Shown piece after piece: positions 43,733-53,106 of a DNA stretch of 64,000 nt. A program made the position numbers and the translations under genes. The first letter of the stretch is position 1, and each line of letters opens with the position of its first letter. Source of the stretch: JAVBMU01 sp031551755 (GTDB lineage Bacteria > Actinomycetota > Actinomycetes > Actinomycetales > Cellulomonadaceae); assembly GCA_031551755.1 (NCBI GenBank), contig JAVBNE010000035.1, forward strand, positions 1 through 64,000. The letters are read 5' to 3'. The notes beneath the pieces are model-generated. The model worked only from the letters and a program-made list of their open reading frames with translations. It was not told where the DNA came from and did not search any database.

Positions 43733-46036
43733 TCAGCCGTTGGCCATCTCCCGTACTTCCGCCTCGGAGGGCTCCACCTCACGCAGCGACTTGCGGCGAT
43801 GCAGATCCCACATCACCAAAGCACTGAGGGCGATGAGCGCGGCCACCGAGGCGATGCCCACCCGGAGCACGTTATTCGCGTCTTCCGGCACGCTCATGGC
43901 CACCACCGCAGGGGCGATCAACACGGAGACCAGGTTCATCACCTTGATCAGCGGGTTGATGGCCGGGCCGGCAGTGTCCTTGAACGGGTCGCCGACGGTG
44001 TCTCCGATCACGGTCGCCGCATGGGCCTCTGAACCCTTACCACCGTAGGCGCCGTCTTCCACGATCTTCTTCGCGTTGTCCCAGGCCCCACCAGAGTTGG
44101 CCAGGAAGACAGCCATCACGACACCGCCACCGATGGCACCCGCCAAGAAGCCTGCCAGTGGACCGACGCCAAGGCCGAAGCCGACCGCGATCGGCGCGAA
44201 GGCTGCCAGCAGTCCTGGCGTGGCCAGCTCGCGCAGCGAATCACGCGTGCAGATGTCGACCACCTTGCCGTACTCGGGACGCTCTTCGAAGGTCATGATG
44301 CCGGGGTGGTCGCGGAACTGGCGACGCACCTCGAAGACGATCGCACCCGCTGCCCTGGTTACCGCGTCCACGGCCAGACCTGAGAAGAGGAAGACGGTCG
44401 CGACACCCAAGATCACGCCGACCAGGGTGATCGGAGAGACGATCTCGTAGTCGAGCATGGACGGAACCAAGCCGCCGGCCTGATCCTTGACGTCCGCGAT
44501 AGCGGTTTCGACGGCATCCCCGTAGGAGCCGAAGAGCGCGGTCGCGGCCAGCACCGCTGTCGTGATCGCGATGCCCTTCGTGATCGCCTTCGTGGTGTTG
44601 CCCACAGCGTCCAGGTCGGTCAGGATCTGGGCGCCTTCCTCGTCGACCTCACCGGACATCTCCGCGATGCCCTGCGCGTTGTCGGAGACAGGTCCGAAGG
44701 TGTCCATCGCGACGATCACACCGACGGTGGTCAGCAGGCCACAACCGGCCAGAGCGATGAGGAACAGCGAGAGCCATACGGAGCCACCGGAGATCAGGAA
44801 CAGCCCACAGATGGCAGCAGCGATGACGCCCGCGGTGTAGACGGCCGACTCGAAACCGACCCCGATACCGGAGAGCACGACCGTGGCCGCACCGGTTCGC
44901 GACGTTGCCGCGACATGCAGGGTCGGCTTGGACGTCGTACCGGTGAAGTAGCCGGTGATCCACAGGATCAGCCCCGCGAGGATCACACCGACGAGGACCG
45001 CCAGGCTGGCCACGATCCGCGGGTCGATCTCCGCAACATCACCCAGGACGGCAGTGCCGTTGAGGGCGTCGAAGGAGTCCGGCAGGTAGAGGAAGGCTGC
45101 GATGGCGGCTAGGACGGCACCGATCAAGGCCGAGGCGTAGAACCCGCGGTAGATCGCCTTGAGGCCGTTCTCCTGGCCGCGCACCCGCGTGATGTACACA
45201 CCGAGGACGGCGACGATGGCACCGATCGCTGTCACGATCAGCGGGAAGACCAGGCCCTCCTCACCCATCGTGGCCTTGCCGAGGATCAGCGCCGCGACCA
45301 GCGTGACGGCGTAGGACTCGAAGAGATCGGCGGCCATACCCGCACAGTCGCCGACGTTGTCGCCGACGTTGTCCGCGATGGTCGCTGCGTTCCGGGGGTC
45401 GTCCTCCGGAATACCCTGCTCGACCTTTCCGACCAGGTCAGCTCCGACGTCGGCGGCCTTGGTGAAGATGCCGCCGCCCACCCGCATGAACATCGCGAGT
45501 AGCGCGGCCCCGAAACCAAAGCCTTCGAGCACCGCCGGTGCGTCCTCCTTGTAGATCAAGACCACACCGGCCGCGCCGACGAGGCCGAGGCCCACCACCG
45601 ACATCCCGACCACACCACCGGTGCGGAAGGCGATGCGGGCACCTTCGGTGCGACCACCTGGACGAGTGGCGGCCGAGGCTACCCGGACGTTGGCGCGCAC
45701 GGCGAGCCACATACCGAGGTAGCCGATACAGGCCGAGAAAGCCGCGCCGAAGAGGAACGCGACTGAACGTCCCACCCGGATACCGCCATCCCCCGGTAAG
45801 AGGAAGAGCATCCCGAAGACGACGGCCGCGAAGAGAGCGAGGGTGCGTAACTGGCGGCTGAGATAGGCCGACGCACCCTCCTGGACCGCCTGCGCGATCT
45901 CCTGCATTTTCGAGGTGCCCTCATTCGCGGCGAGCACCTGTTTACGGAATACGGCTGCGAAGCCGAGGGCAATGACCCCGATCGCCGCGATCACGGCAAC
46001 GATGGTCAGACTTGATGAACCGAGGGTGAAGGGCAT
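43733..46036 (-). CDS. hppA: Proton-pumping membrane pyrophosphatase HppA
   Basis: Couples pyrophosphate hydrolysis to proton transport. The 767 residues form about 16 helices and contain the catalytic loop DVGADLVGKVE, the motif DDPRNAATIADNVGDNVGD and the C-terminal GDTVGDPFKDTAGPA. The sequence GNTTKAITKG has Lys and Thr at the two positions that mark the potassium-independent subclass, so no K+ requirement is expected. The start is ATG 46036, preceded by AAGGAGG. It is a single-gene unit with its own terminator. Confidence 0.95.
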   Translation of the reverse strand: MPFTLGSSSLTIVAVIAAIGVIALGFAAVFRKQVLAANEGTSKMQEIAQAVQEGASAYLSRQLRTLALFAAVVFGMLFLLPGDGGIRVGRSVAFLFGAAFSACIGYLGMWLAVRANVRVASAATRPGGRTEGARIAFRTGGVVGMSVVGLGLVGAAGVVLIYKEDAPAVLEGFGFGAALLAMFMRVGGGIFTKAADVGADLVGKVEQGIPEDDPRNAATIADNVGDNVGDCAGMAADLFESYAVTLVAALILGKATMGEEGLVFPLIVTAIGAIVAVLGVYITRVRGQENGLKAIYRGFYASALIGAVLAAIAAFLYLPDSFDALNGTAVLGDVAEIDPRIVASLAVLVGVILAGLILWITGYFTGTTSKPTLHVAATSRTGAATVVLSGIGVGFESAVYTAGVIAAAICGLFLISGGSVWLSLFLIALAGCGLLTTVGVIVAMDTFGPVSDNAQGIAEMSGEVDEEGAQILTDLDAVGNTTKAITKGIAITTAVLAATALFGSYGDAVETAIADVKDQAGGLVPSMLDYEIVSPITLVGVILGVATVFLFSGLAVDAVTRAAGAIVFEVRRQFRDHPGIMTFEERPEYGKVVDICTRDSLRELATPGLLAAFAPIAVGFGLGVGPLAGFLAGAIGGGVVMAVFLANSGGAWDNAKKIVEDGAYGGKGSEAHAATVIGDTVGDPFKDTAGPAINPLIKVMNLVSVLIAPAVVAMSVPEDANNVLRVGIASVAALIALSALVMWDLHRRKSLREVEPSEAEVREMANG

Positions 46037-46319
46037 CCGTCCTCCTTGACGAACCAACGGGGTGGCTGACAACGGGATGAGTGTACGCACTTGTGACTCC
46101 GGTCACGAGATACGTGCCTAAAATCACAACCGCGCTGGTGGGATGGGGCGCCGTGGGAAACGGTACGAGCGTTCCCCCTCCAGGTGCGATCCGGCCTGCG
46201 CCAAGTGGATCGGACCGTCGACCGGCCGGGACACCCGCCCCGGAATTCGGCAACACCCGGTCGGCAGAACTCCAGTGGACACCCGTGGACAGCACCCCGC
46301 GATCCCGAACTCACGGCCA

Positions 46320-47087
46320 CTACGACCGCGAGCCGGAGCCGCCGTCGATGAGCACACCGATCCCGTCGACAATCCGCTCGACGCCGAAACCGAGCTCGGC
46401 GGTCGGCGAATATGCGGCCTGTTGAGCTTCGCCGACCGCCGCACCCACGCGTGCGGCCACCCGATAGGCGTTGAGGCCGACGATCGCCGAGAAGACTGGC
46501 TCGTTCGCGGCCCACCACTCGTCATCGGTCGATTCCGACTGGACTCGCCGGGCCTCACGAGACCTGCGCGCCGCATTTGCGGCATGACTGACAAGGAGCG
46601 TCACGGAGGCGTCCATGGCGACATCGTCGAGTCCGATCCCGTCGAGCGCCCGCAGTTCGAGGTCGTACTTCCGCGTCTCCCCCGGGCCGAGGATGGGCCG
46701 CGCGAGGTCGATATCCAGGAGCCACGGATGCCGCTCGAAGAGAGCCGCATTGACAGCTGCAATCGCCCGGACGCGATCGGGCCACGCGGCCCCCTCGACC
46801 GAACCCGTGGGATACACCTCGGTGTAGGCGGTGTCGACGACGAGGTCGATCAGGTCGGCCCGGTTCTGCACGTAGGTGTAGAGAGTCATGGTGCCGATTC
46901 CCAGCTGGTCGGCGACCCGACGCATCGACAGCACCGACAGGGAACCGGCTTCATCTGCGACTGCGATGGCAGCGGCGGCGACTTGAGCGACTGTGCACGC
47001 CGGACGAGGGCCACGCCGCCCGGGAAGTTCCACGCCCCAGAGCATCGCGAGCGTGCGAGCGGGATCACGCTGAGTCACGCCGTACAT
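46320..47087 (-). CDS. TetR/AcrR-family regulator (TetR_C type)
   Basis: A 255-residue repressor. The N-terminal DNA-binding domain reads VAAAAIAVADEAGSLSVLSMRRVADQLGIGTMTLYTYVQNRADLID in segments, a clear TetR helix-turn-helix at about 35-85. The C-terminal part fits the TetR-type (TetR_C_1) ligand domain with AAWPDRVRAIA and ERHPWLLDI. It lies 74 bases downstream of the SRPBCC gene on the same strand, so it may be co-transcribed and control it. Start codon alternatives exist downstream (for instance at MLWGVELPG). Confidence 0.85.
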   Translation of the reverse strand: MYGVTQRDPARTLAMLWGVELPGRRGPRPACTVAQVAAAAIAVADEAGSLSVLSMRRVADQLGIGTMTLYTYVQNRADLIDLVVDTAYTEVYPTGSVEGAAWPDRVRAIAAVNAALFERHPWLLDIDLARPILGPGETRKYDLELRALDGIGLDDVAMDASVTLLVSHAANAARRSREARRVQSESTDDEWWAANEPVFSAIVGLNAYRVAARVGAAVGEAQQAAYSPTAELGFGVERIVDGIGVLIDGGSGSRS

Positions 47088-47161
47088 CGTACGAGGGCGG
47101 ACGGACGAGCGGACCCCGGAGGGTGGTGCGGGAGTGGTGCGGGAGCAGCGGGCGGGAGCGA

Positions 47162-47782
47162 CTACTGCCGGTCGTGGAGCTGCGCCCTATCCCGGATACC
47201 TCGGAGCATTCGCGCCGACATGATCGAACTCGCCGGCTGGGTCAACTCGACGACGATCCGCCCCCACCACGAGGTCGGCCGGTACCGCTCACGCACGAGC
47301 AGTCGTGTACCGCCATCCGGCATCGGCCGGAGCACGAATGCCCAGGTGAAGTCGAAGGGTGGTTGCGGCCCCGCGGAATCACCCGTGAGGACGAGGTGCG
47401 ACTCCGGTGCCAACCGGTCGACTCGCAGTGCGGCCTGCGGTGCGAGGCGCACCGTGTCCCCCTGGGCGAGTTGCTGCCAGCGTTCCTCCACCCGGTCGGC
47501 ATTCGTGATCGGCAATCCGATCAACTGTTCCAGCACGTCGTAGCTGTAGAACCCGCCCTTGTCGGCGCCCATCTGGACCAACCACGGCCACACCTCGCTC
47601 GGTGGCGCGCCGATACTGATCGCCCTGGTGGCCACCACGGGCGCAGTCCCTAGCTCATCGCCGGGTAGCGGCTCGCGGAACTCATCCTCGCGGGTTCCCC
47701 ATGTCAGCGTCATGCGCCGGGTCAACAGCGCCGCCCCGATCAGCAGCACTGCGCCGGTCGCCTGTGCAATACGTCGCGTCAT
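47162..47782 (-). CDS. SRPBCC-fold protein with N-terminal membrane anchor
   Basis: A 206-residue protein. A hydrophobic segment (ATGAVLLIGAALL, about 8-20) may anchor it, followed by a START/SRPBCC-type domain: ATRAISIGAPPSEVWPWLVQMG opens the fold, YSYDVLEQLIGLP and LRVDRLAPESHLVLTG follow, and the typical TWAFVLRPMPDGGTRLLVRERY strands close it. Such proteins bind hydrophobic ligands; the ligand is unknown. GAGGAGG lies six bases before the ATG. It is divergent from the helicase and upstream of a TetR gene. Confidence 0.78.
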   Translation of the reverse strand: MTRRIAQATGAVLLIGAALLTRRMTLTWGTREDEFREPLPGDELGTAPVVATRAISIGAPPSEVWPWLVQMGADKGGFYSYDVLEQLIGLPITNADRVEERWQQLAQGDTVRLAPQAALRVDRLAPESHLVLTGDSAGPQPPFDFTWAFVLRPMPDGGTRLLVRERYRPTSWWGRIVVELTQPASSIMSARMLRGIRDRAQLHDRQ

Positions 47783-47906
47783 CGCGACCTCCTCGCCCCT
47801 ATCTCCGCATGACTTGACACACCGATTCTGCCCCGAAATCGCCAGAGGGGCGGCACCCCGCGCCGCCGGGAACCCCGCGGTAGGTGGTGGGTGGAAGACT
47901 CGGGGC

Positions 47907-50579
47907 GTGCCCACGACCGAGCCTGGAATGCCGCCCGACCCCCTCCTCGAGGTTTTGGTTGCCGGTGGACGCAAATCCGACCGGCTGACTCACGTGCGCC
48001 ACCTTCCTGCTCGGACCGCCGAGTACGCCGACTGGCCGTCCTGGGCCGATTCCACGGTGGTCGCCGGCTACCGGGAACTGGGGATCACGCGACCTTGGGT
48101 CCACCAGGTCGAGGCCGCCAACGCCACCTGGGCCGGGATGAATGTGGCCGTCGCCTCATCGACCGGGTCGGGAAAATCGTTGGCGTTCTGGCTGCCCGCA
48201 TTGAGCGCGATTCGGGCCGATGTGGCCCATCGCGTCCTCGACCCGGGCCGGATCGAATCAGTCGGCGCGCGACGCAGCGTGCTCTACATCGCACCGACCA
48301 AGGCGCTCGCCGCCGATCAGCTGGTGGGTTTGCAGCGCGTGGTCGATGCCGCTGGCAGTCACATCCGGGTCGCGACTTGTGACGGCGACACCGGCTACGA
48401 GGAACGGCGTTGGGCACAGGACCATGCCGACATCGTGCTGACCAACCCCGACTTCCTGCATTTTGCGCTCTTGCCTGGGCACCGCCGATGGACCCGGTTC
48501 CTCCAAGGGCTGCTGCTGGTCGTCATCGACGAGGGACACGCATACCGGGGCGTCTTCGGGGCGCATGTCGCGCTGGTGTTGCGGCGCCTTCGACGGCTCG
48601 TGCGGCACCTCGAAGGCCCACGGTCACCGGCCACAGTCGAGCCCGCCTCTATCGGAATACGTGCACCAGAAGTGCTCCGCCCTGGCCTGCGGTTCGTAGT
48701 CGCCTCGGCCACCTCCGCGGAACCCGGCGAGGCCGCGGCCCGGCTCATCGGCGTCGCGCCGACGGAGGTGGTGACAGTCAGCACTGACGGCTCGCCGGCT
48801 GGTCAACGAACCTTCGCCCTGTGGCAACCGCCTGCCGTCACCGCCTTCAAGGAAGTGGCTAGCGGATACGCGTCGGGACTCTTGGTGGATCCCAGTGAAC
48901 CCGCCGACCGGCGTTCGTGGGCAGATCCGTTCTACTTGACCGCATCAAACACCGAGAACAACTCCGAAGGCGACCTGAACGGCACCCCGTTTCCGGCTCG
49001 ACCCGGCCTTCCCGCTGACCCTGGACATCGGGAGCGCCCCGACGATCCTGCCATTCCCGCGGACGGCGGCGATCGGCCGCGGCGGACAGCGACCGCCGAG
49101 GTAGCCGACCTGCTCGCGGACCTGGTCGCTGCCGGTGCGCGCACCCTGGCCTTTACTCGCTCCCGGCGTGGCGCGGAGAGTGTCGCCGCCATGACCCGCG
49201 ATCACTTGCGCCCTATCGCTGCTACCCTGCCGGGAGCGGTCGCCGCCTACCGCGGTGGATACCTGCCCGAGGAGCGCCGCGAACTGGAAGCCGCATTGCG
49301 CGAAGGGCGCATTCGGGCGATGGCGACGACCAATGCCCTGGAGCTGGGTGTTGACATCTCCGGCCTGGATGCCGTGCTGATCGCGGGGTGGCCCGGCACC
49401 AGAGCGTCTTTGTGGCAGCAGGCGGGTCGAGCCGGGCGCGCAGGGGCGCAGGGACTGGTGGTTTTCGTCGCCCGCGAGGATCCGTTGGACACCTACCTTG
49501 TCCAGCACCCCGAGGCGATCTTCGAGGCACCGGTGGAGTCGACCGTCTTCGACCCCGCAAACCCCTACGTGCTCGCTCCCCACCTCTGCGCCACCGCTGC
49601 GGAGATCCCGCTGCGAAGTTCGGACCTCCAGCTCTTCGGCGACCCGGAAGAGGTCATGTCGCTGATTGAGACGCTGGTGGGCAACGGCACTCTGCGGCGC
49701 AGGCCGTCGGGGTGGTACTGGACGCACTCCCGCCCCGCCAGCATGCTGACCGATCTGCGCGGCTCGGGTGCCGCGCCGGTCGTGGTAGTCGAGTCGGCCA
49801 CCGGCCGCCTACTCGGCACCGTGGACGCGTCCGCCGCGGACGCCACCGTCCATGACGGGGCAGTCTACGTCCACCAAGGAAGCAGCTATGTGGTGGACGA
49901 ACTGAACCTGGCCGATGGCGTCGCCTTGGTCCACCCCGACGACGTCGACTATGGCACCTGGTCGCAGGCCGTCACCTCGATCGCGGTGACCGCCGATGAC
50001 CCGGGTAGTGCTGTTTCGACCCAGCGATGGGGACCCGTCAGCTGGTGCTTCGGGTCCGTAAACGTCTCCTCTCAAGTGGTCAGCTTTCAGCGACGGCGAC
50101 TGCCGGATATGCAGATCCTCGGTCTCGAACCACTCGATCTGCCCGAACGCGGCCTGCCGACCAAGGCCGTCTGGTGGTCGGTGCCGACGGAGGTACTCGA
50201 TTCCGCCGGGATCAGTCCGGCAGTGCTTCCGGGCGCGCTCCACGCGGCCGAGCACGCATCGATCGGTCTGCTGCCTTTGTTAGCGACCTGCGATCGATGG
50301 GATCTGGGTGGTGTCTCGACCGCGTTGCATGTGGACACCGCTCAAGCGACCGTCTTCGTCTACGACGCCTACCCAGGCGGAGCAGGCTTCGCGGAGCGCG
50401 GGTTCCGCCTGGGACCGTACTGGCTCCGGGCGACCCTCGAGGCGATCTCACACTGCCCGTGCACAAGCGGCTGCCCAGGCTGCATCCAGTCGCCCAAATG
50501 CGGGAACGACAACAGCCCACTGGACAAGACCGCGGCGGTGCTCCTGCTCGACGCCGTGCTACGCCACGCCCCGAGGTGA
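47907..50579 (+). CDS. DEAD/DEAH-box helicase with C-terminal DUF1998 zinc domain (Rv3649/MrfA-like)
   Basis: An 890-residue superfamily 2 helicase. It has Q-motif region HQVEAA, Walker A SSTGSGKS near 95, motif Ia YIAPTKALAADQ, DEGH box near 210, SAT motif near 270, helicase C domain with TRSRRGAE, ATTNALELGVDI and QQAGRAGRAGAQG, and a C-terminal domain with cysteines in CPCTSGCPGCIQSPKCGN. Members of this group act in DNA repair. The GTG at 47907 is the best start before the conserved region; ATG 47928 is an alternative. It overlaps the convergent last tad gene by 21 bases. Confidence 0.9.
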   Translation: MPTTEPGMPPDPLLEVLVAGGRKSDRLTHVRHLPARTAEYADWPSWADSTVVAGYRELGITRPWVHQVEAANATWAGMNVAVASSTGSGKSLAFWLPALSAIRADVAHRVLDPGRIESVGARRSVLYIAPTKALAADQLVGLQRVVDAAGSHIRVATCDGDTGYEERRWAQDHADIVLTNPDFLHFALLPGHRRWTRFLQGLLLVVIDEGHAYRGVFGAHVALVLRRLRRLVRHLEGPRSPATVEPASIGIRAPEVLRPGLRFVVASATSAEPGEAAARLIGVAPTEVVTVSTDGSPAGQRTFALWQPPAVTAFKEVASGYASGLLVDPSEPADRRSWADPFYLTASNTENNSEGDLNGTPFPARPGLPADPGHRERPDDPAIPADGGDRPRRTATAEVADLLADLVAAGARTLAFTRSRRGAESVAAMTRDHLRPIAATLPGAVAAYRGGYLPEERRELEAALREGRIRAMATTNALELGVDISGLDAVLIAGWPGTRASLWQQAGRAGRAGAQGLVVFVAREDPLDTYLVQHPEAIFEAPVESTVFDPANPYVLAPHLCATAAEIPLRSSDLQLFGDPEEVMSLIETLVGNGTLRRRPSGWYWTHSRPASMLTDLRGSGAAPVVVVESATGRLLGTVDASAADATVHDGAVYVHQGSSYVVDELNLADGVALVHPDDVDYGTWSQAVTSIAVTADDPGSAVSTQRWGPVSWCFGSVNVSSQVVSFQRRRLPDMQILGLEPLDLPERGLPTKAVWWSVPTEVLDSAGISPAVLPGALHAAEHASIGLLPLLATCDRWDLGGVSTALHVDTAQATVFVYDAYPGGAGFAERGFRLGPYWLRATLEAISHCPCTSGCPGCIQSPKCGNDNSPLDKTAAVLLLDAVLRHAPR

Positions 50580-50996
50580 CCAGACTTTCACCGTCGCATA
50601 CTCACCGGGGCCTGCCCGCGCATCGGCGTACGCTTCGCGCAGCACGACGCCCGCCACTGCGGATGGTCGGCAAGCCACCCGGACCTGCACAATCCCGGGC
50701 GACTCCACCACGCAGGAGACCATGCGGCCACCATTGCGAAGAACGGTCGCCTGGCTGCGCGAACAGCCATCCCAACCACTCGCCACAGCGGAGGCGCCAG
50801 CAAGAGCACCCAGGTCGGCAGCGGTCTGCGCTCGCCCACGGGCGGCCTGCGCGGAGCCGAGTACACCGAGGGCAGCCCCCACCACCAGCACGACGGCTAT
50901 TAGGCTCAGCGAGAGCACCGTGCCCGATCCCCGCTCACCAGTTCGAACAGTCGCGACGATCCCCGGCTCAGGCGGCTGGCGACTCGCTTTCCCCAT
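50559..50996 (-). CDS. TadG-like / Rv3654c-family secreted pilus-locus protein
   Basis: A 145-residue protein with the TadE/TadG-type N-terminus: GERGSGTVLSLSLIAVVLVVGAALGVL (about 21-47), then QAARGRAQTAADLGALAGA, the signature segment of the Rv3654c family. Two pairs of cysteines follow. The ATG at 50996 overlaps the stop of the TadE gene (TGATG), indicating coupling. It is the last gene of the tad operon and overlaps the end of the convergent helicase gene by 21 bases. Confidence 0.82.
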   Translation of the reverse strand: MGKASRQPPEPGIVATVRTGERGSGTVLSLSLIAVVLVVGAALGVLGSAQAARGRAQTAADLGALAGASAVASGWDGCSRSQATVLRNGGRMVSCVVESPGIVQVRVACRPSAVAGVVLREAYADARAGPGEYATVKVWSPRGVA

Positions 50997-51424
50997 CACG
51001 GCTCCACCCAAGCAGCGGCCTTCCCGGAGGCCCGCAACGGACCCGAAGTCCACCAGCTGCCGGCCACCGGTGTCGTCACCTCGACAGTCACCCAGGGTCC
51101 ACCATGGTGCACGCGAACACTGGCGCCGGCCCCGCCGACATGCACTGCCGCATCCTGGACCGCGGCGTCGTCCTCCCCGATCGCAGCAAGCCGAGCACCC
51201 GTGCGCGCGGCATCCGTAGCACGCATCTGAGCACCGGCTGCCGCAGCGACAGTCAGGACAGCGACAAGAACCAGGATGACCGCGGGCAGCGCCAGCGCCA
51301 GTTCGGCTGTGACGCTGCCCCGCTCACCCAGTCGTCCCGGAGCCCGTCCGGACCCTAACGACTGGACGTTCCAGCACAGCCGACCCCTAACTGGGCGAGG
51401 GCTGACCCGGGTACCGCCGACCAT
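50996..51424 (-). CDS. TadE-family pseudopilin
   Basis: A 142-residue minor pilin-like protein. The class III-type segment GERGSVTAELALALPAVILVLVAVLTVAAAA at about 34-64 has the conserved Glu five residues into the hydrophobic stretch, as expected for prepilin processing. It is followed by QMRATDAARTGARLAA. The ATG at 51424 lies five bases after the DUF4244 stop; the frame is open far upstream but only this part is coding-like. No TadV/CpaA prepilin peptidase is in the window. Confidence 0.83.
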   Translation of the reverse strand: MVGGTRVSPRPVRGRLCWNVQSLGSGRAPGRLGERGSVTAELALALPAVILVLVAVLTVAAAAGAQMRATDAARTGARLAAIGEDDAAVQDAAVHVGGAGASVRVHHGGPWVTVEVTTPVAGSWWTSGPLRASGKAAAWVEP

Positions 51425-51429
51425 GACTC

Positions 51430-51723
51430 TCAGCCGATCGACAGGGCGCGATGGATGATATCGGTCAGCATGGTGCGGACTGCACCGCTCTTGAGGATCA
51501 CCAGAAGCAGCCCGGCGAAACCGGCTGCAGCCACCGTCTCGATCGCATACTCCGCGGTCGCCAAGCCAGCCTCCGGACCGAGCGCCTTGACCCGTGCAAA
51601 GCGCTCCCGGGTGGCGATGCGGACCCGGCTGAGGCGACCCGATTTCTTCAGGGGCTGCCCTTGACCAGCGACCGGGCCGGCGGCTGGACGCCTCGTACGT
51701 GCGGAGTCGACAACAGACATCAT
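51430..51723 (-). CDS. DUF4244 (Flp-pilin-like) protein
   Basis: A 97-residue protein, the likely major pilin of the Tad system. After a basic N-terminus comes GLATAEYAIETVAAAGFAGLLLVIL (about 52-76), a Flp-type segment with the conserved Glu-Tyr pair, and a short tail TDIIHRALSIG. Tandem ATGs at 51723 and 51720 follow AAGGAGAACC. It is separated from tadC by about 148 bases, unlike the tightly overlapping genes around it, so it may have its own promoter, as pilin genes often do. Confidence 0.82.
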   Translation of the reverse strand: MMSVVDSARTRRPAAGPVAGQGQPLKKSGRLSRVRIATRERFARVKALGPEAGLATAEYAIETVAAAGFAGLLLVILKSGAVRTMLTDIIHRALSIG

Positions 51724-51871
51724 GGTTCTCCTTCTTGAGGGGCCCGCGGTCGGGCCATCGCTTCCAGACTGACCGTCCGGACGCGAAGCACCGCACCCAT
51801 CGCCTCCGGACTGTGGAGCCACCAGCACGGCTGTGCGCCTGTGGATACTCGCGGAGGCACAGGAACGCTCG

Positions 51872-52426
51872 TCAACCGCCCAAGAATCCGGCACCCAGAG
51901 AAATCAGCAGGGGCAGGAGGCCGATCAGCACGAAGGCAGGCAGAAAACAGGTACCCAGAGGCAGCACCAACTGCACACCGAGACGCGCCGCAGCCGACCG
52001 GGTCGCTGCCCGCTGACCGGCCCGCAACTGTTCCCCGGCGGACCGCAACGTTATGACCGGAGCCGCACCGTGCTCCCAGGCCGACCGCAAGGCCCGTCTC
52101 AGGACGTCGAACCGCGCAGGCGTGTCGACCCAGGCGTCATCCCACCTCGCCCCGAGCACGATCGCGGCGGCTACCCGATGCAACACTGCCCCCTCAGCCC
52201 CACCCACCGCGCGGCCGACGACTTCGAGTGCGCGAGGCACGGAGGCACCGGCAGCGACCGCCGCCGCATGGAGTTCCAGAAGCACACCGAGGTCAAGTGG
52301 GACGCACGTCTTGGGCACACCGTCCGCACCAGCCAAGCCGGTAAGACGCCGCTCGGCATGAGCCCTGCTCACCCACCACGGAGTGGCCGCGATCAGGAAG
52401 AACAGTGCGACGACCGTTGCGATCAA
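51872..52426 (-). CDS. tadC: TadC-like type II secretion F-domain protein
   Basis: A 184-residue inner-membrane platform protein. It opens with a hydrophobic helix (VVALFFLIAATPWW), has the T2SF domain with VPLDLGVLLELHAAAVAAGASVPRALEVVG, and ends with two helices (LVLPLGTCFLPAFVLIGLLPLLI). I take TTG 52426 as start: it overlaps the tadB stop (TTGA), follows GGGGG, and no ATG or GTG suits better. The frame runs further upstream inside tadB, but that part has no pilus-like content. Confidence 0.78.
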   Translation of the reverse strand: MIATVVALFFLIAATPWWVSRAHAERRLTGLAGADGVPKTCVPLDLGVLLELHAAAVAAGASVPRALEVVGRAVGGAEGAVLHRVAAAIVLGARWDDAWVDTPARFDVLRRALRSAWEHGAAPVITLRSAGEQLRAGQRAATRSAAARLGVQLVLPLGTCFLPAFVLIGLLPLLISLGAGFLGG

Positions 52427-53106
52427 GACCCAGCCCCCGCTGTCCGGGCACGCTCGATCAACCGTGCCGACCAGCGCCGTCCGCCGAACAGGAACATCAC
52501 GCCGACCACCAGCCCAGCCGTACCCAAGCCGCCATCGCTCGCCGCGGCCACTGGATTCGCGCCCAAAGCGAAGGAGAGTAAGACGCCGGCCAGCGGTAAC
52601 CACAGCAATACCCGCGCGGTCGCGCGTGGTCCGGCGAGCGCCGTCTCACGATCGGCCCGGGACTCGGCCTCCGCGGCGATGGAACGTCCGACCTGTTCGA
52701 GGACCTCCGCGAGCGGAGCACCCACCTCATAGGCGAGGCGACAAGCCGCCGTGACCGCTGCTGCCGGTGGAGCGGCCCCCAGAACCACGGCAAGCGCCGA
52801 CTCGACCGGCACACCCGACCCGTCGACCACCACCCCAGGTACCCGCGACCAGGCAACCGCCGGCCCCGCGCCCGCCCTCAGCGAGGCCGCCACCTGAGCA
52901 ACGACGAGTTGAACCAGCGGCTCACGATCCGGACGCAGACCGCGCCTCGAAAACCTCTCCGACCACCCGCCCACCGGACCCCGAGAGCTGCCGACGGCGG
53001 TATCGACCTGGCTGATGGACGCCAGCCGTCCTGTAGACCGAAAATCAGTAGCACACCCGACGGTAACCGCGACCAAGATCCCCACCAGAGCCGTCGACCC
53101 ACTCAT
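52423..53106 (-). CDS. tadB: TadB-like type II secretion F-domain protein
   Basis: A 227-residue membrane protein. It opens with a short hydrophobic segment (TALVGILVAVTVGC), carries the T2SF core (LVQLVVAQVAASLRAGAGPAVAWSRV, then LAYEVGAPLAEVLEQVG) and ends with two helices (ARVLLWLPLAGVLLSFALG and GLGTAGLVVGVMFLFGG). The ATG at 53106 overlaps the tadA stop (ATGA). With TadC it forms the platform on which the TadA ATPase assembles the pilus. Confidence 0.85.
   Translation of the reverse strand: MSGSTALVGILVAVTVGCATDFRSTGRLASISQVDTAVGSSRGPVGGWSERFSRRGLRPDREPLVQLVVAQVAASLRAGAGPAVAWSRVPGVVVDGSGVPVESALAVVLGAAPPAAAVTAACRLAYEVGAPLAEVLEQVGRSIAAEAESRADRETALAGPRATARVLLWLPLAGVLLSFALGANPVAAASDGGLGTAGLVVGVMFLFGGRRWSARLIERARTAGAGS

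Noticed and set aside
47559..47906. 116-residue N-terminal extension of the helicase
   Set aside because: It is antisense to the SRPBCC gene and its promoter region, and has low-complexity composition before the conserved helicase start.
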